Shown here: positions 21,966-32,774 of the stretch, in pieces | How positions within the stretch are numbered: the first letter of the stretch is position 1 | Layout of the letters: every line of letters begins with the position of its first letter | NCBI RefSeq assembly: GCF_033473495.1 | Contig: NC_088935.1 | Span: 3,286,001 to 3,350,000, forward strand | DNA: 64,000 nt | Direction of reading: 5' to 3' | From: Cercospora beticola | Lineage: Eukaryota > Ascomycota > Dothideomycetes > Mycosphaerellales > Mycosphaerellaceae | Program-made: the position numbers and the translations under genes | Notes under the pieces: model-generated | Told to the model about the DNA's origin: nothing | Seen by the model: the letters and a program-made list of their open reading frames with translations, nothing else | Database searches by the model: none

Positions 21966-23884
21966 CTACCAATCGTCGTCATCTTTTTCGTCATCTGCGA
22001 GGATGTTAGTAAAGCGCCTAAAAGTAGTCCGGGAAGATGGCTGAACGTACCAGAATGACTGACTTTGCTCTTTCGAGCCGCCAAAGCTGACGCAAGTGCA
22101 CCAGCCAATCCCCCTTGCGCTGCATCACCGCCACCGGTCGAGCTCGCTGCGGGGGCTGCAGCAGCCTCAGATCCAGGAACCATGGCAGCACTCCGATCTC
22201 GTTTCTCGGTGTCTGATACTTTCTTGAGCCTCGCGCCACCACGAATGTCCGCAAGAAGACCGTCGCGCCCGGGTGCTGCGACTTTCGGTAGCGCAGCGGC
22301 GCTGTCTTCGGGCACGCCAGGAGCACGACCTGGCATTGGAGGAGGCGGCGGAGGTGCAGGCGGTCCAGCATTTGAAGTAGGTGGCAAAGGAGGAGGCGGA
22401 GGAGGCGCCGCACTTGAGGTAGGTGGTAACGGCGGTGGTGGAGGTGGTGCATTCGCTGCGTTCGGTGGTGGCAACGGAGGTGCAGCTGGTGGTCCGGGGA
22501 CGGGTCGACTAGCAGTAGGAGGAAGAGGAGGCGGAGGGGGCACCGCGTGCACATCATTGCCAAAGGAGTTCCGAGCAGGTGAGTCTCGAGGGGGAGGCGG
22601 CGGAGGCACTCCAGATGGAGCTTGGCTGTCTCGAGGAGGTGGGGGCGGAGGCACAGCGTTCGCCGACCGCGGCGGCGGGGGCGGAACTGGGTTAGCGGGA
22701 GCTCGCTTGCCTTCGAACGGAGGCGGAACTGCGAAACGTGCTGACGAGGGAGGTGTGTCCTCAGCAGGCTCTTTCGGTGGTCTCGGAGGAGGTGGTGGAC
22801 CTGGATTGCTCTGACTTGTAGCACGATTACGGCCGGGCAGTACAGGCGCATGGACCTTGGATCCTGCATCAGCGAGAGGTGGCGGCACTTTGAAGGTCCT
22901 TCTTGCGGGCGACTCAGATCTTGGGGGACTGGGTGAAGGTGATGGTGGTCTTTGCACAGCGGGGCCGCCTCCAGCCTTTCTTCTGGACGGCGGCGGTGCA
23001 GGTGGAGGCCCTCTTCCTGTGCTACCAGTGTTCTGTGGGCTAACCCTGGCAGCATCGGGAGGAGGCGGCGGAGGTGCTCTAGCGGCGCGTTCCTGTTTCT
23101 CAGCCTGTGCAGCCTGTGTGGCTTTGTTTTGCTCCAGGTAGCTTTTAATGAATGCCGAATGTTCGTGAATCTGGTCCCTGGTAATACCCATTTGCATCAA
23201 GTCGTCCAATACGGCTTGCACAGCAGGGTCGCTCAAGTCAATGTCGCTCGATTGGGCGGTATTCGCCCTGCTTCTGTTAGGACTGTTGTGCGCTGAGTCG
23301 TTAATCTGGACGCCGCGCGGTGGAATGATGCTCTGCGTGGAAGCTTGCGGCTGCGAGTGGTTCTTGTGTCCGAACAGACCTCCTAATCCTAGCTTACTTT
23401 TTCGCCCGCCTTGCTGCTCTACAGGCTGTCCACCTGCGTATGCTCCCCCGTTCAGCGACGCACCGCTGGCAAATGGCTTGTTCCTGGTGTTCTTGTGTGC
23501 ATTCTTCTCCCGTTCATCCATCTTCTTCTTGAACTGCTTCGCCTCTTTCTCATCGGCAAAGCTCAGCCCGGCCAGGCAGTCCTCTAACTCGAAGGTGTGG
23601 AAGAAGGTGCGATCCTGGTTGTAGCTCCATGAGTCGAAGATTTCTTGATCCCATATCACACCGCGGTTTGCGGGGGAGACGTCGACGAGTTTGATCCAGA
23701 AAGTATTACCGACCAGATCGTTCGCCAGCACGGCCGCTCCCTGCAGTCCTGTGTATGTCCATCGCGAGCGATTCGGGTATGCGACGTACAGCTTCGCAAC
23801 GGCGACTGCATGAATCTTGTTGCTCGCTTTCGGCACTGTGCGCTTGACCGTCTGCTTGTCCTCTTCGGACAGGATTGAAGGCAT
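21966..23884 (-). CDS. LAS17: WASP-family actin nucleation promoter Las17
   Basis: Exon 1 (23884-22051) and a 29-nt last exon (21994-21966) are joined over a 56-nt intron (GTACGT, branch ACTAAC) to give 620 residues. Las17 activates the Arp2/3 complex at cortical patches during endocytosis. The order is diagnostic: an N-terminal WH1 domain (about 15-130, with IHAVAVAKLYVAYPN and WTYTGLQGAAVLANDLVG), a linker, a long poly-proline region (about 270-540) for SH3 partners and profilin, a WH2-like DGLLADIRGGARLKKV near 550, and the acidic Arp2/3-binding tail. The splice is decisive: it produces SHSDDEKDDDDW at the very end, the expected acid-tryptophan motif, whereas the unspliced frame runs on into non-conserved sequence. 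Confidence 0.95.
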
Positions 23885-24574
23885 GGCGGCGCGGATGTTC
23901 GAGGAATGCGGTCGCTTCTGCGCGCGTGTCCAGTGGCTTCGTTGCTGTTCTGTCGGCCACTTCGGTGGGTCCTGCTGGTCCAACGCCAATCAATATATGT
24001 CAGTGCCAGCAAAGCAGCCGAAGAAGCTGAAGGCCAGTCGTCGAAGGCTCCACCGGCGCGGGCTGACACAACACCAATGGCCTGTCGCGACGAGGGAAGA
24101 GCAGCGTGCAAGCGGTGTACGAGAGAATGAGAGAAAGGCGCTGCTCCCAGGGAAGAATGCCCGGTGCCTGTGGGCGTTGCGCAGCCCTCCAGGCGAGGTT
24201 ACGTAGAGGCGGGTCCGGCGCCAAGACCTTCACACAAGCATTGCTCACTACGGCGAGGACGATTGCTGACAGCCAGGACACAGGAAGATGGGCGCGCGCA
24301 AGTGGCAGAGCCGCAGTCGCAGTCAGCTTACTACAGAAATATCGCAGGAGAAAAGATGTCCCAACTACAATCACCACCGCTTGGAGGCACTTCGTTGCCC
24401 AGGCCTGGGTCCGCGGCCAATTCTCCGGCGTCAGCTGGGCAGTGTTGGACAAAATGGAAAGTGCATATACTTGGTCGAACGATCATCACATCATGTATTC
24501 TGTGGTGTTGCACATGCTACTGCAAACCAGCAGGACTGCCATGCTGAGCCCATTCCAGCGCTCTCCTGGAGCGT
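23885..24574. other. Intergenic region
   Basis: About 690 bp holding the LAS17 promoter and leader and the eIF1A 3' region. Overlapping frames around 24106-24684 (plus) and 24000-24452 (minus) show no domain and partly cover the eIF1A 3' exon in another frame. Confidence 0.4.
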
Positions 24575-25089
24575 CTAGATGTCATCAATGTCCACGTCGT
24601 CGCCGCTCTCGCTGTCATCATCTTCTCCGAAATCGAAACCAATTCCACCTTCTTCGTCTCCACCGTAGGTGTCGGTCTCGTTGATCTTCGCTGAGTCTGG
24701 CAGCTCGCCGTACGCCTTCAACGAACGGGCCTCGTCGGCCGAGTACTTGAGGATGACGTCTCCCTTTTCGTCTTGGTAGTCACGCAGAGAGAGGAGGATG
24801 ATGTCGCCTTGGTTGATCCAGACCTTTTTGCGCAGCTTGCCACGAATGTGTGCCAAGCGCTTGGATCCGTCGAAGCAGTAGGCCTCGAGTCGGCCGTTGC
24901 CCAACATCTTCAGGACTTGGGCATATTCTGTCACAGTCAGCGCATGCTCTCGCAATGACAGTAGTATCAGCCGCAGACGGCGCACTCACCCTGGCCCTCC
25001 TCCTTGAAGGTCAACTCGCGCTTCTCATTGTCGTTCTCGTTCTTTCCTCGACGCCTGTTCTTTCCTCCCTTTCCCTTGTTCTTAGGCAT
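24575..25089 (-). CDS. TIF11: Translation initiation factor eIF1A
   Basis: Exons 25089-24990 and 24927-24575 with a 62-nt intron (GTGAGT..ACAG) encode 150 residues, the usual eIF1A length. The factor binds the 40S A site with eIF1 to promote scanning and start-codon selection. The N-terminal tail [20 protein letters not shown] is basic. The OB fold follows: [40 protein letters not shown] and [20 protein letters not shown]. The C-terminal tail is acidic and ends [10 protein letters not shown], the conserved eIF5B-binding end. The intron falls exactly inside a conserved block, which fixes both splice sites. It is divergent from the gene at 25382. Confidence 0.97.
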
Positions 25090-25281
25090 GGTGGTGCTGC
25101 ACTTTCCCCCTTAGCTTGGCGTTGATGTATTCGTGCAGTGCGGCTTCGTTGCCTGAAGTAGGTGTTGGTGGTGGTGAAAGAAGTCGGTGTGTGGCGCTGG
25201 GAACAAAGATGTGCGAGTGTCCCTCTTTGTCGGCGAGGGGCAGCGCAAGCGCCGAGTGACGCATCCGCAAAAAGTGACTGA

Positions 25282-25308
25282 CACGTGATTGACTGATTTA
25301 TGCACGTG
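25282..25308. promoter_or_regulatory. Two CACGTG E-boxes in shared promoter
   Basis: CACGTG occurs at 25282-25287 and again at 25303-25308, 21 bp apart (two helical turns), in the 292-bp spacer between the divergent eIF1A and mitochondrial-type genes. CACGTG is the core site of fungal bHLH factors of the Cbf1 type. Regulation of both genes is inference. Confidence 0.4.
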
Positions 25309-25381
25309 CACAGCACAACACGCGGTGCAGCAAAGCGGAGAAAGCGAGCTCTCCTGCGCTGGCCGCTGGAATGAGAGTCCA

Positions 25382-26119
25382 ATGCGCCATCATGTAGTCG
25401 CAGCTGCGAGAGTGCTCTGCAGCACTTCGCCAACGGCTTTCGCGGGATCCTCACGGCGCTGCTACAGCTCTGTCAAGAAAGACTCCACTGGTCCTGGTCC
25501 TGCGCATCTGGTCAACTTCGTCTACGAGCCCTTCCCGCAGCCGTTCAACTGCACCACCTTCACACAGACTCGCGCCTTCGCCACGGATCCCTCTCATCCC
25601 TTGTACATCAAGATTCAACGCAGAGTTGCCCTTCATGATCCTCAAGACTTCCGCTGGGTCGTCCGCTGTCCGATGGACGTTAATAAGAAGCCTACTTATA
25701 GGCATGCCGTGCAGAAGAAACTACGACGCGCGTTCCGGCATGCTCTGACACAGCGAGGTCTTGACAGTGAAGGGAAGCCATTGTCCGACGCGGACCTTGC
25801 AAAGTTGAAGCGCGTAGAGGGGACCGACATCGTAAGCGCCGCACCAGCACCAACGGAGAGACTCAGCGGGGCGTTGTGCTTGATTTTCGTCAACGACCAA
25901 AAGCGAGTCCTCACCGCAAAGGGTTGCGAGGTCAGGGCAGAGGCAGAGCGCGTCCTCGATAAGGTGCTACAGATCTGGCACGCAGCCAAGAGAGGGCAGC
26001 AGCAAGGCAGAAGTGCTCCTGGTAAGCGCCCATTTCAGGTGCAGCGACGAGGAAGGGCGACGATGCAGCAATGGCAGCTGGGCAAGAGGCGAGAAACACC
26101 AGGCTCCTCCCATCCATGA
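25382..26119 (+). CDS. Predicted mitochondrial protein, RnpA-like motif, unknown
   Basis: Read without introns, the ATG at 25382 gives 245 residues. The N-terminus (MRHHVVAAARVLCSTSP..SSRRCYSS) is a good mitochondrial presequence. The core has LYIKIQRRVALHDPQDFRWV followed by a basic helix, YRHAVQKKLRRAFRHAL, then GTDIVSAAPAP and LIFVNDQKRVLTAKG. The helix resembles the RNR-type helix of bacterial RNase P protein (consensus like RNRIKRRLREAFR), and the following DIV strand is at a fitting distance; this is a weak resemblance only. A perfect donor (GTAAGC at 26021) near the 3' end could remove part of the Gln/Arg-rich tail, but no acceptor is clearly preferred. The function is unassigned. Confidence 0.65.
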   Translation: MRHHVVAAARVLCSTSPTAFAGSSRRCYSSVKKDSTGPGPAHLVNFVYEPFPQPFNCTTFTQTRAFATDPSHPLYIKIQRRVALHDPQDFRWVVRCPMDVNKKPTYRHAVQKKLRRAFRHALTQRGLDSEGKPLSDADLAKLKRVEGTDIVSAAPAPTERLSGALCLIFVNDQKRVLTAKGCEVRAEAERVLDKVLQIWHAAKRGQQQGRSAPGKRPFQVQRRGRATMQQWQLGKRRETPGSSHP

Positions 26120-26214
26120 TCTCGTCAGCTCCATCGCTGTGCAGTCGTTGAAAGGCATCAGATACATCGATATGCGGTCGTCATTTACTTCACATACCAA
26201 CGTTCAACACGCTT

Positions 26215-28936
26215 CTACCTGCGGTCGGCCAAGTGGAAGCTCTGTCTTCCAGTAGCATCTTCCCACCTCTTGTCGACGATCTTGTCGCCTCCACTCGCAA
26301 CCTCCCTTGTGTCTCCCACAGGCAGAATGACGGTGATACCGTTCTCGGTCCACGGCGGAGAAAAGGCCTCCACATCTTGCTTGAACCACACAGTCACTTC
26401 TTTGGCCGTCGTGGCATAGCTCACGGAGAACCTTGCCAATCTTGCAGGCGGAGGTGAGATGCCGTCGTCTTCGTACCACTCATTTGTGTATACTGTACCA
26501 TCGGACAAGTCCTGGCGAGATGGAAAGATCTCCACGCCTCGCCAGTCGTCGGCAGGTAGGTCTGCTTCATTGACCTTGTCTCCAGGTGCCACGACTTGTC
26601 TGTCTTTACCGACAGGTATGGCACCACCGATACGGGCCAACAATGGAATACTCTCTCGCCATGGTGAGGCGATACTGTGCCATTCTCCAGCGCTCAGATA
26701 CTGAAAAGGGGCGTTGAGGTTCAAGTAGCCAGGGTCAGAAGTGCTTCGCTTCGGGGCATAAATCTTCGCTTCACTGACGTTGGCCTCGTATACTCCGCCG
26801 ACAAGCAAACTGTCACCAAACCAGTATTGTTGCTCGCCGTCTTTCAAGACTCGACTTGTCCAGACTTCGGAATCCTGCTCGTAGCCCCAACCAACCCAGC
26901 GCTGAGGCGGCTCGGCCGTCAGGTGGCTTTTGAGCATGAGCCCGTAAATGTAAGGGATCATCTCGTAGCGTCGTTTGATCGCCTTGCGGATCTCAGGCAG
27001 TATCTCCGGGTACATCCAAGGCTCGATGCTGATCGGCAGCGATATCGTCAGCAGCTCTTCTCATTTTCAGACCTTACCGCGACAAGACTTACACATCGCC
27101 GACCATGTTGTCATCACCAGTCTTGAAGCAGTTGATCGCGAACCTAGGACTGTGACACCCAAGTTGGACCCAGCGCAACAGCAATTCCGGCGAGGGTTGA
27201 GGGCCCTCGAACCCACCGATATCATGGCCGTAGCATTGCATCAGACACACACCAGCATTCAAGGAAAGAGCATTGGCGCCGCGCATGCCTTCCCATGATG
27301 TGATGTTGTCACCCGACCAAGTTGAGCACGCATAGCGAAACGTGCCAGCTGTTCCACTGCGGCTCAGCACAAATGGTCTTTCGTGCGGGACGGCTTCCAA
27401 CAGCGCCTCGTACGATGCTTTACCATGCAATTCTGTGTGCATGGCACGACCCCATAGCCCTATATCTTTTCGCTTTTCTGTGCACGCTTGAACATGCTCA
27501 TTGTCGAGCGCCATTTGCCAATTGTCATCAGAGATCACATATTCGTTGTTGTCGTTCCACATACAATCCATACCATCTCCGCGAAGTCTCTTCACACCCT
27601 CATACCAAAAGTCGTATCCAGCTTTCGAGGTGAAATCGATATGGCCACCATCTCCTGATTCGCCACCCCCTGCACTCCAAAGTCGGGCTACTGCTGAGTG
27701 GCGTGTACTGAGATCTTTGAACAGAGCTCCGGCGTCCACTAACCTCTGATACTCGGGATGAGTGCCCAAGATGTATGGTTTGATATTTGCAATGAGACGG
27801 ATGCCACGCTTTTTGAACTCGGCAGTAAATGCTTCTGGCTCCGGAAAACGATGCCGATTCCAGGTGAAGACGTTCCTCGTCTTTGGCTCTTGCTCAGACA
27901 TTGTGTAGCCCGAGCTCATCTGAAATCCTGAACAAGGAATATCGTGCTTCTTTACAGTATCCGCCCACTCCATCAACGCATCGCATGCTCTAGGCTCGTC
28001 CAACATAGAGTACTTCATACCGCCACCAAGATATCCGAATGCCCATCGTGGGACCAGCAGCGGGAAGCCCACAAGCTCCGCATAGATCGATACAACTTCA
28101 GCAAATGTCTGGCCGATGATGGTGTACAGTTCCAGACCGCCATAATCCTGTCTATGGACCTTGTAGAAACCCCACATGCCATCCATTTCTGAGCCCACAG
28201 AGCAGTAGCCTCGTGAATGGCTAGTGGAGAAAGTTGCGACGACACCTTCGGGCCCTGCTCGGAAGAGTAGTGGGATCAGCTTGTACATCGGATCGGTACG
28301 ATGCACATCGTAGCCAAAACAGTCAGTCGCCGATAAAGTGAAGTGCCGGGCAGATAGGTCCATCGGCGCTGCTTTCTCGCCCAGTCCAACATGGAGGCTT
28401 CCACGGAAGTAACGTGAATAGTGTGCAGCTCCTAGCAGTAGAAGAGGATGTAAGTCTAGAATTTCGCGTGTCTTATACAGAATATCCAAAGTGGCATGCA
28501 AAGTGATGATCAGGAAGGTCTACAGTAGAGTTGTCCCGGGAGAAGATTGAGTGCTGAACTGACCTGGTCCATCGAGGACGTAAGACCGGAATGGAAGATC
28601 GGTATGTAGAGGCTGTTGCCCAGCGAAGCCTACAGAAACAATGGGAGTTACATCCCAGTCCACTCTGGCCTCAATATTGCCAGAGGCGAATGTTCTTGAC
28701 TTGCTGCCGGCAGAAGTGCTTGTGAAGGATCCGTTGTCTGCGCTAGGCTTGTGGGCACTTGGAAATGGTGGAGGAGGATGAGTTTCAGATGTGAAAGTTG
28801 TGCGAAAGAGGTCTGGCTTGATAGCTTCGAACGTGAAGTCGATTGGCGCTGGAGTGTCAGTCGTCTGCAGATGTAAGAAAGTCTCGCTCGAGCTGAGCAA
28901 TGTGTAAGCTTTGGGTACAAGTTCTTGCTGTGGCAT
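26215..28936 (-). CDS. GH31 family alpha-glycosidase
   Basis: Exons 28936-28564, 28431-27093 and 27028-26215 (introns of 132 and 64 nt) encode 841 residues. GH31 enzymes are retaining alpha-glucosidases or alpha-xylosidases. The nucleophile is D418 in CMWNDNNEY and the acid/base D499 in TWSGDNITSW. Other family blocks are VLDGPG joined by splicing to AAHYSRYFRGSLHVGLGEK, FGYDVHRTDPMYK, RWAFGYLGGGMKYS and, across the second splice, VGDVIEPWMYPEIL. The C-terminal beta domain includes the VGGVYEANVSEAKIYAP region. No signal peptide is visible (MPQQELVPKAYTLLSSSET), so it is probably intracellular. The exact substrate cannot be read from the sequence. It lies tail-to-tail with the gene ending at 26119. 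Confidence 0.93.
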
Positions 28937-29634
28937 TGTTGCAATGTTGAGTGAATTGTAGTGGCGTTGTGACGGAAGAATTGACTCTTTTCATAGTATT
29001 TGCTGGCCTGAGGCCTGTCTGTCATCTTGCTGTGGTAGGGTAGGATAATCGCGGTGCTGCAGTGCCAATGGCTCGCGGACAAAACGCCACGTGCTCGGGC
29101 GTGGCTCGAACCTTCCCCAAGCACAAGGTGAAGTTTTTATCATGGTATCGCTCGACGACTGTGCTGTGTTCGATGCTCTGAAGATGACATGATAAATGGT
29201 ATGTCTTCTTTGCATGAGCTGTGATGGCAAGAAGCATCGGCCCCGCCGTGCGTGCTTTCCAGACAGCGGAGCGGGACGCCATCATGGATCTGGGAAGGTG
29301 CGGGTGTCATTTCAGACTCTCACCCACTTCACCACTTCGCTCTTAACACTCGCGATCACCAAAATATTCTCCCCACTACCTGTGCAGGCCGCATCTTCGA
29401 TAGGCGTTCAATGAGAATAAGATCACAAGGCCAGAAAGTCTCAAGTTTGAACAGCGCCAATTCATGTGGCTAATTTCATCATGATATGCAGGTGGACTTG
29501 CAACGCAACCCAGTTATATACACATCTTCGTCAGGGGGTGGAGCTGACGCGATATTCATCTCTTCGATGTACAATGCGCAAAGACCATCTTCAGCCACTC
29601 CGGCAGCCTCGAGGACACTCTAGCTGCGGACTGC
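28937..29634. other. Promoter of GH31 gene and neighbour's 3' region
   Basis: About 700 bp with no gene supported. CACGTG is at 29088-29093, about 150 bp upstream of the GH31 ATG. The sequence around 29101 read on the minus strand has a tRNA B-box-like GGTTCGAGCC, but flanking bases do not form a T stem. Confidence 0.4.
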
Positions 29635-31138
29635 TTACAATTGCAGTCTACCCACGGCATTTCTGGTAAAAGATCCGAACCATACAGCATCGCCAGGCCC
29701 ATATTCGACGGAAATGGAGAGGTAGGGTGGGATGTTGCCAAGGATTGGGCCGAGGATTGGAATGTTGGTCAATGGCTGCGCAAGCCTGAATGGACTTCTT
29801 GATGAAGTGAAAAGGCCTGGGAAGCGCTCGACGGTGCCCTCCTCCTCTCTGTTGAAGCGGAAGAGGCCGTTGGTGGTCGTGAAGAAGCTCATCCAGACAT
29901 CGCCATCAGCTGAAGGACCTGCAGTCACGGAACCGAAAGCGGCAGGCTGTCATATAAGTCAGTATGAATCGCCATTAGTTGGACCGAAAGCAAGTTTGTA
30001 CGAACCTCGCCGGTAGGGAAAATCTCGATCTCCTTGGTCTGCAGGTTGATGCGACCAAGGCTGTTGCCGACGAAACCAGAGAAGTACATGAACCCATCAC
30101 GCTCAGCACGGTTGACAGCAGGTGCTGTGAGTGGGACAGGGACGTTGTATTCCACGACCTCGCCGGTATCCCTCTTGTATTCGAAGATCTTGTTGCCAAG
30201 GACTTCACAGCCGTAAACACCGCCATCAGAAGTGACGAAGACACCGAGAGGAAGCGCGAGCGGCGTGGGGATCTGCACCGTGATGGTGAAGTCCTGTGCC
30301 TCATAATCAAAATACTGCAGAAGGTTGGCAGTGGTTTGGGTCATCCACATTCCGCCGTCATCGGTGAAGATGTCGTTGAATGGAAACAGGTTACCAAGAG
30401 GGCTGACTCTGTCGAGAGAGATAGGTTAGCCTTTGGGATTCCCGATCATATGGGCACAGAAGTGACCACAGAGACAATGGCATTTGTTTGTTGACCACCA
30501 ATGCGGAAGGACTCACGGTGCCTGGAAAAGCTTGAACTCTCGTGTCGCTGGATCGAACTGCACCAGCTGATTTCGGGCGCCGTTGGTGTTGTAACTGGGC
30601 TTCACGTCAGCGTCGTTCATTGATCAGTCCGGACTGGCAAGCATACATTTTACCATCCGCACCTGGACGGATCGCACAGGACAGGGCCAGTCGATCTTGG
30701 ATCAAGCCTCCAAAGGCGCCATTCAGACCAGGGATTGTGATGTTGCCAATACCTGGTGAGAAGGGAATTGGGAACTCTTCCACTTCTCCGGTTTCGGGGT
30801 CGAGACGCATGATCTGGTTGATGAGTTGTTGAACACCCCACAAGGCACCATCTGGACCCAAGCACAAATCGCAGATACCCGAGATTTTTGACTACATCAA
30901 AAGATAAGCATATGCAATGCACAAGTTCGCCCATGTAATCGCCACAGGAGAAACGCGTTCAAGCAATCGCACTCACTGGCATTTGATAGAATGTGAAGTC
31001 GCCATCCTGTTGGCCGCCAGGAGGAGCCGTCGATTGACGTGTCTTCAGTTTCTGAACAACTTCCTCATATTCTGGCAGTGGCTTGCTCGACACGAGGGTC
31101 GCGAGCGCCGACAGGGCAAACACTGCTGACCGCAACAT
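29635..31138 (-). CDS. Secreted beta-propeller, streptogramin-lyase-like
   Basis: Five exons (31138-30977, 30891-30647, 30594-30517, 30408-30006, 29946-29635) encode 399 residues. The N-terminus MLRSAVFALSALATLVSSK is a signal peptide, and the preceding frames are otherwise broken, which supports the multi-exon model. The body has repeated blade motifs of the streptogramin (virginiamycin B) lyase-like or SMP-30-like propeller: LGPDGALWGVQQLINQIMRL, DPETGEVEEFPIPF, DPATREFKLF, TSDGGVYGCEVLGNKIFEY and GFMYFSGFVGNSLGRINL. Each blade repeats an xTGExxEFxxP type strand. Some bacterial relatives open antibiotic lactones, but fungal secreted members are mostly uncharacterised, so no substrate is assigned. 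Splice phases are all consistent; the GTATGC donor at 30646 restores GADGKIYNTNGARN. Confidence 0.82.
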
Positions 31139-32774
31139 TTTTGATCGTATATCGGAACAACAAAGAAGAGACTCGATGTTTCGGGCAACCAGAACTCAAC
31201 GACTACATTCGAAACGACATCACAGAACGTGCGCGGAACTTATATGAGCGCAATATTTGCCGTCGGCTGAAAGTGTTGGCATCTGACGATGGTGGTAGAA
31301 GCAAGCGCAGTATGTATGAGCTTGGCCTCTAAGCAAAGCATGGCATTACCAAGATGATGTGGATTGCGAATTGGTGTCTTGGACGACCCTGAAGGCGTTG
31401 TTCGTTTCTGGGGGCAATTGCAATATTCCACAGCATTTGCTTCGACGCTCCGATATCCATGCACGAGAGGCATCAAATTCGTGCGCTGTTGACGTCGCAA
31501 TAACCAGCTGGATTCAGTTGTATTTATCTGTTCCTCTGTTCAACGCACTCGAGGAAGTCAAAGTGGTTCAAGACCTTACGTCTGCCGTTGCGGTGGCTTG
31601 GTTTGAATCGGTTAGATCAGAGACGATCTCTTGTCGATCGTCTGGGCAAGACGGGGAAGGCCAAAAGCTTACCAGCAAATTCAGCACCGAATTTGGTTCT
31701 AGCCGTGCCCAGCACGCCTCTGCAAACAGTATCGGCATATATCCAAAGCGGTAAAAATGAGGAACGGCCTTTTACGACAGCATGCATGTCATATTGCAGC
31801 CAGCTGCACAAGGCGCCCATCCGTCAGAGGCTTCTGGCGGAGGCGCTCTACTGACAACGAAGGCCCTGCGTTCGTTTGCGCAACATGCGGCAATTGCGGC
31901 GTTTGTAGTAACTGACTTGTAGCACTAACCACCGCCAAGCAGGGCATCTGAGCTTCGCGAGGTATACGATATTGTGCTTCCCAAAATCCCAGGCGGCTGG
32001 TTGAGCGGACCCGCTGCAATGGTCCATGTGACGACCGACGAGTGCCTGGATACGCTAAGATAGCTCTCATGCAGAGGTTGCCGGATCTTTCGCCGTCCAA
32101 AATGCCTATGTCCAACAGCAAGCAGTCAGTCGAAGCACATTAAGGGACAGTTCTTCCTGTAGTGAGTGTGATAAAGGTATGAACGGATGCCACAACCTTC
32201 AAAAGTATGTTGCGAACTACAGGATATTAGGGCTGTAGTACCTAAGTTGCTTGTCTCAATGCACATACTCCATCAGGTCATACCATGAGAGAACCTTAAG
32301 CCATGCGACTGCCGATCAGAGAGCGAGAAGGGATCCTCTTCCACTTCTGGCTGCGGAGGTCATGATCAGCAGTGATCCTTGAGGCTCTTTATCTATGCAG
32401 CCGTGGCAGTCTAGATAGAATTTGTGCCTTGCATTTCCACGTGGATGAATAGGACCATACTTGATAGAGCGATGTCACGATACTGCTGCCATCCTTGGCC
32501 GTCGATCCTGGACCATACTTCATTCATGCTGCAGAACGTGACGGAGACCACTCATCTCGCGCAAGATTCGCAGCGGCGAGTGAATGAAATCAGATTGTGC
32601 TGCCAATATGGTGATTTCGATTTTGGGAGGCGTTGAGCAGGACAGCGGAAGGTTCTATGAACCCGTCAGAACTGGCCGACGCTGCGAAATCATGATATCA
32701 ATTTGTTTCATCGCGTGCTTATATGTCTATGTTCATCATCGTGTGTAACGAGCACAATATGAGCATCTGGCGTC
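31139..32774. other. Largest gene-free stretch, about 1.6 kb
   Basis: I find no convincing gene. Frames such as 31359-31754 (plus) and 31789-32121 (minus) have no domain and overlap incompatible antisense frames. A perfect 8-bp inverted repeat with a 7-nt loop lies at 31621-31643. The right part (about 32.2-32.7 kb) looks somewhat more AT-rich. Decayed sequence is possible but not demonstrated. Confidence 0.45.

Noticed and set aside
22065..22814. Plus-strand Gly-rich frame resembling a glycine-rich protein
   Set aside because: It is the antisense image of the Las17 poly-proline region; CCN codons read backwards as Gly.
29088..29125. tRNA-like B-box (GGTTCGAGCC on the minus strand)
   Set aside because: Flanking bases do not form the T stem and no A-box or acceptor stem is found at suitable spacing.
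31359..31754. 131-codon plus frame in the large gap
   Set aside because: It overlaps a competing antisense frame and has no domain, signal or splice support.
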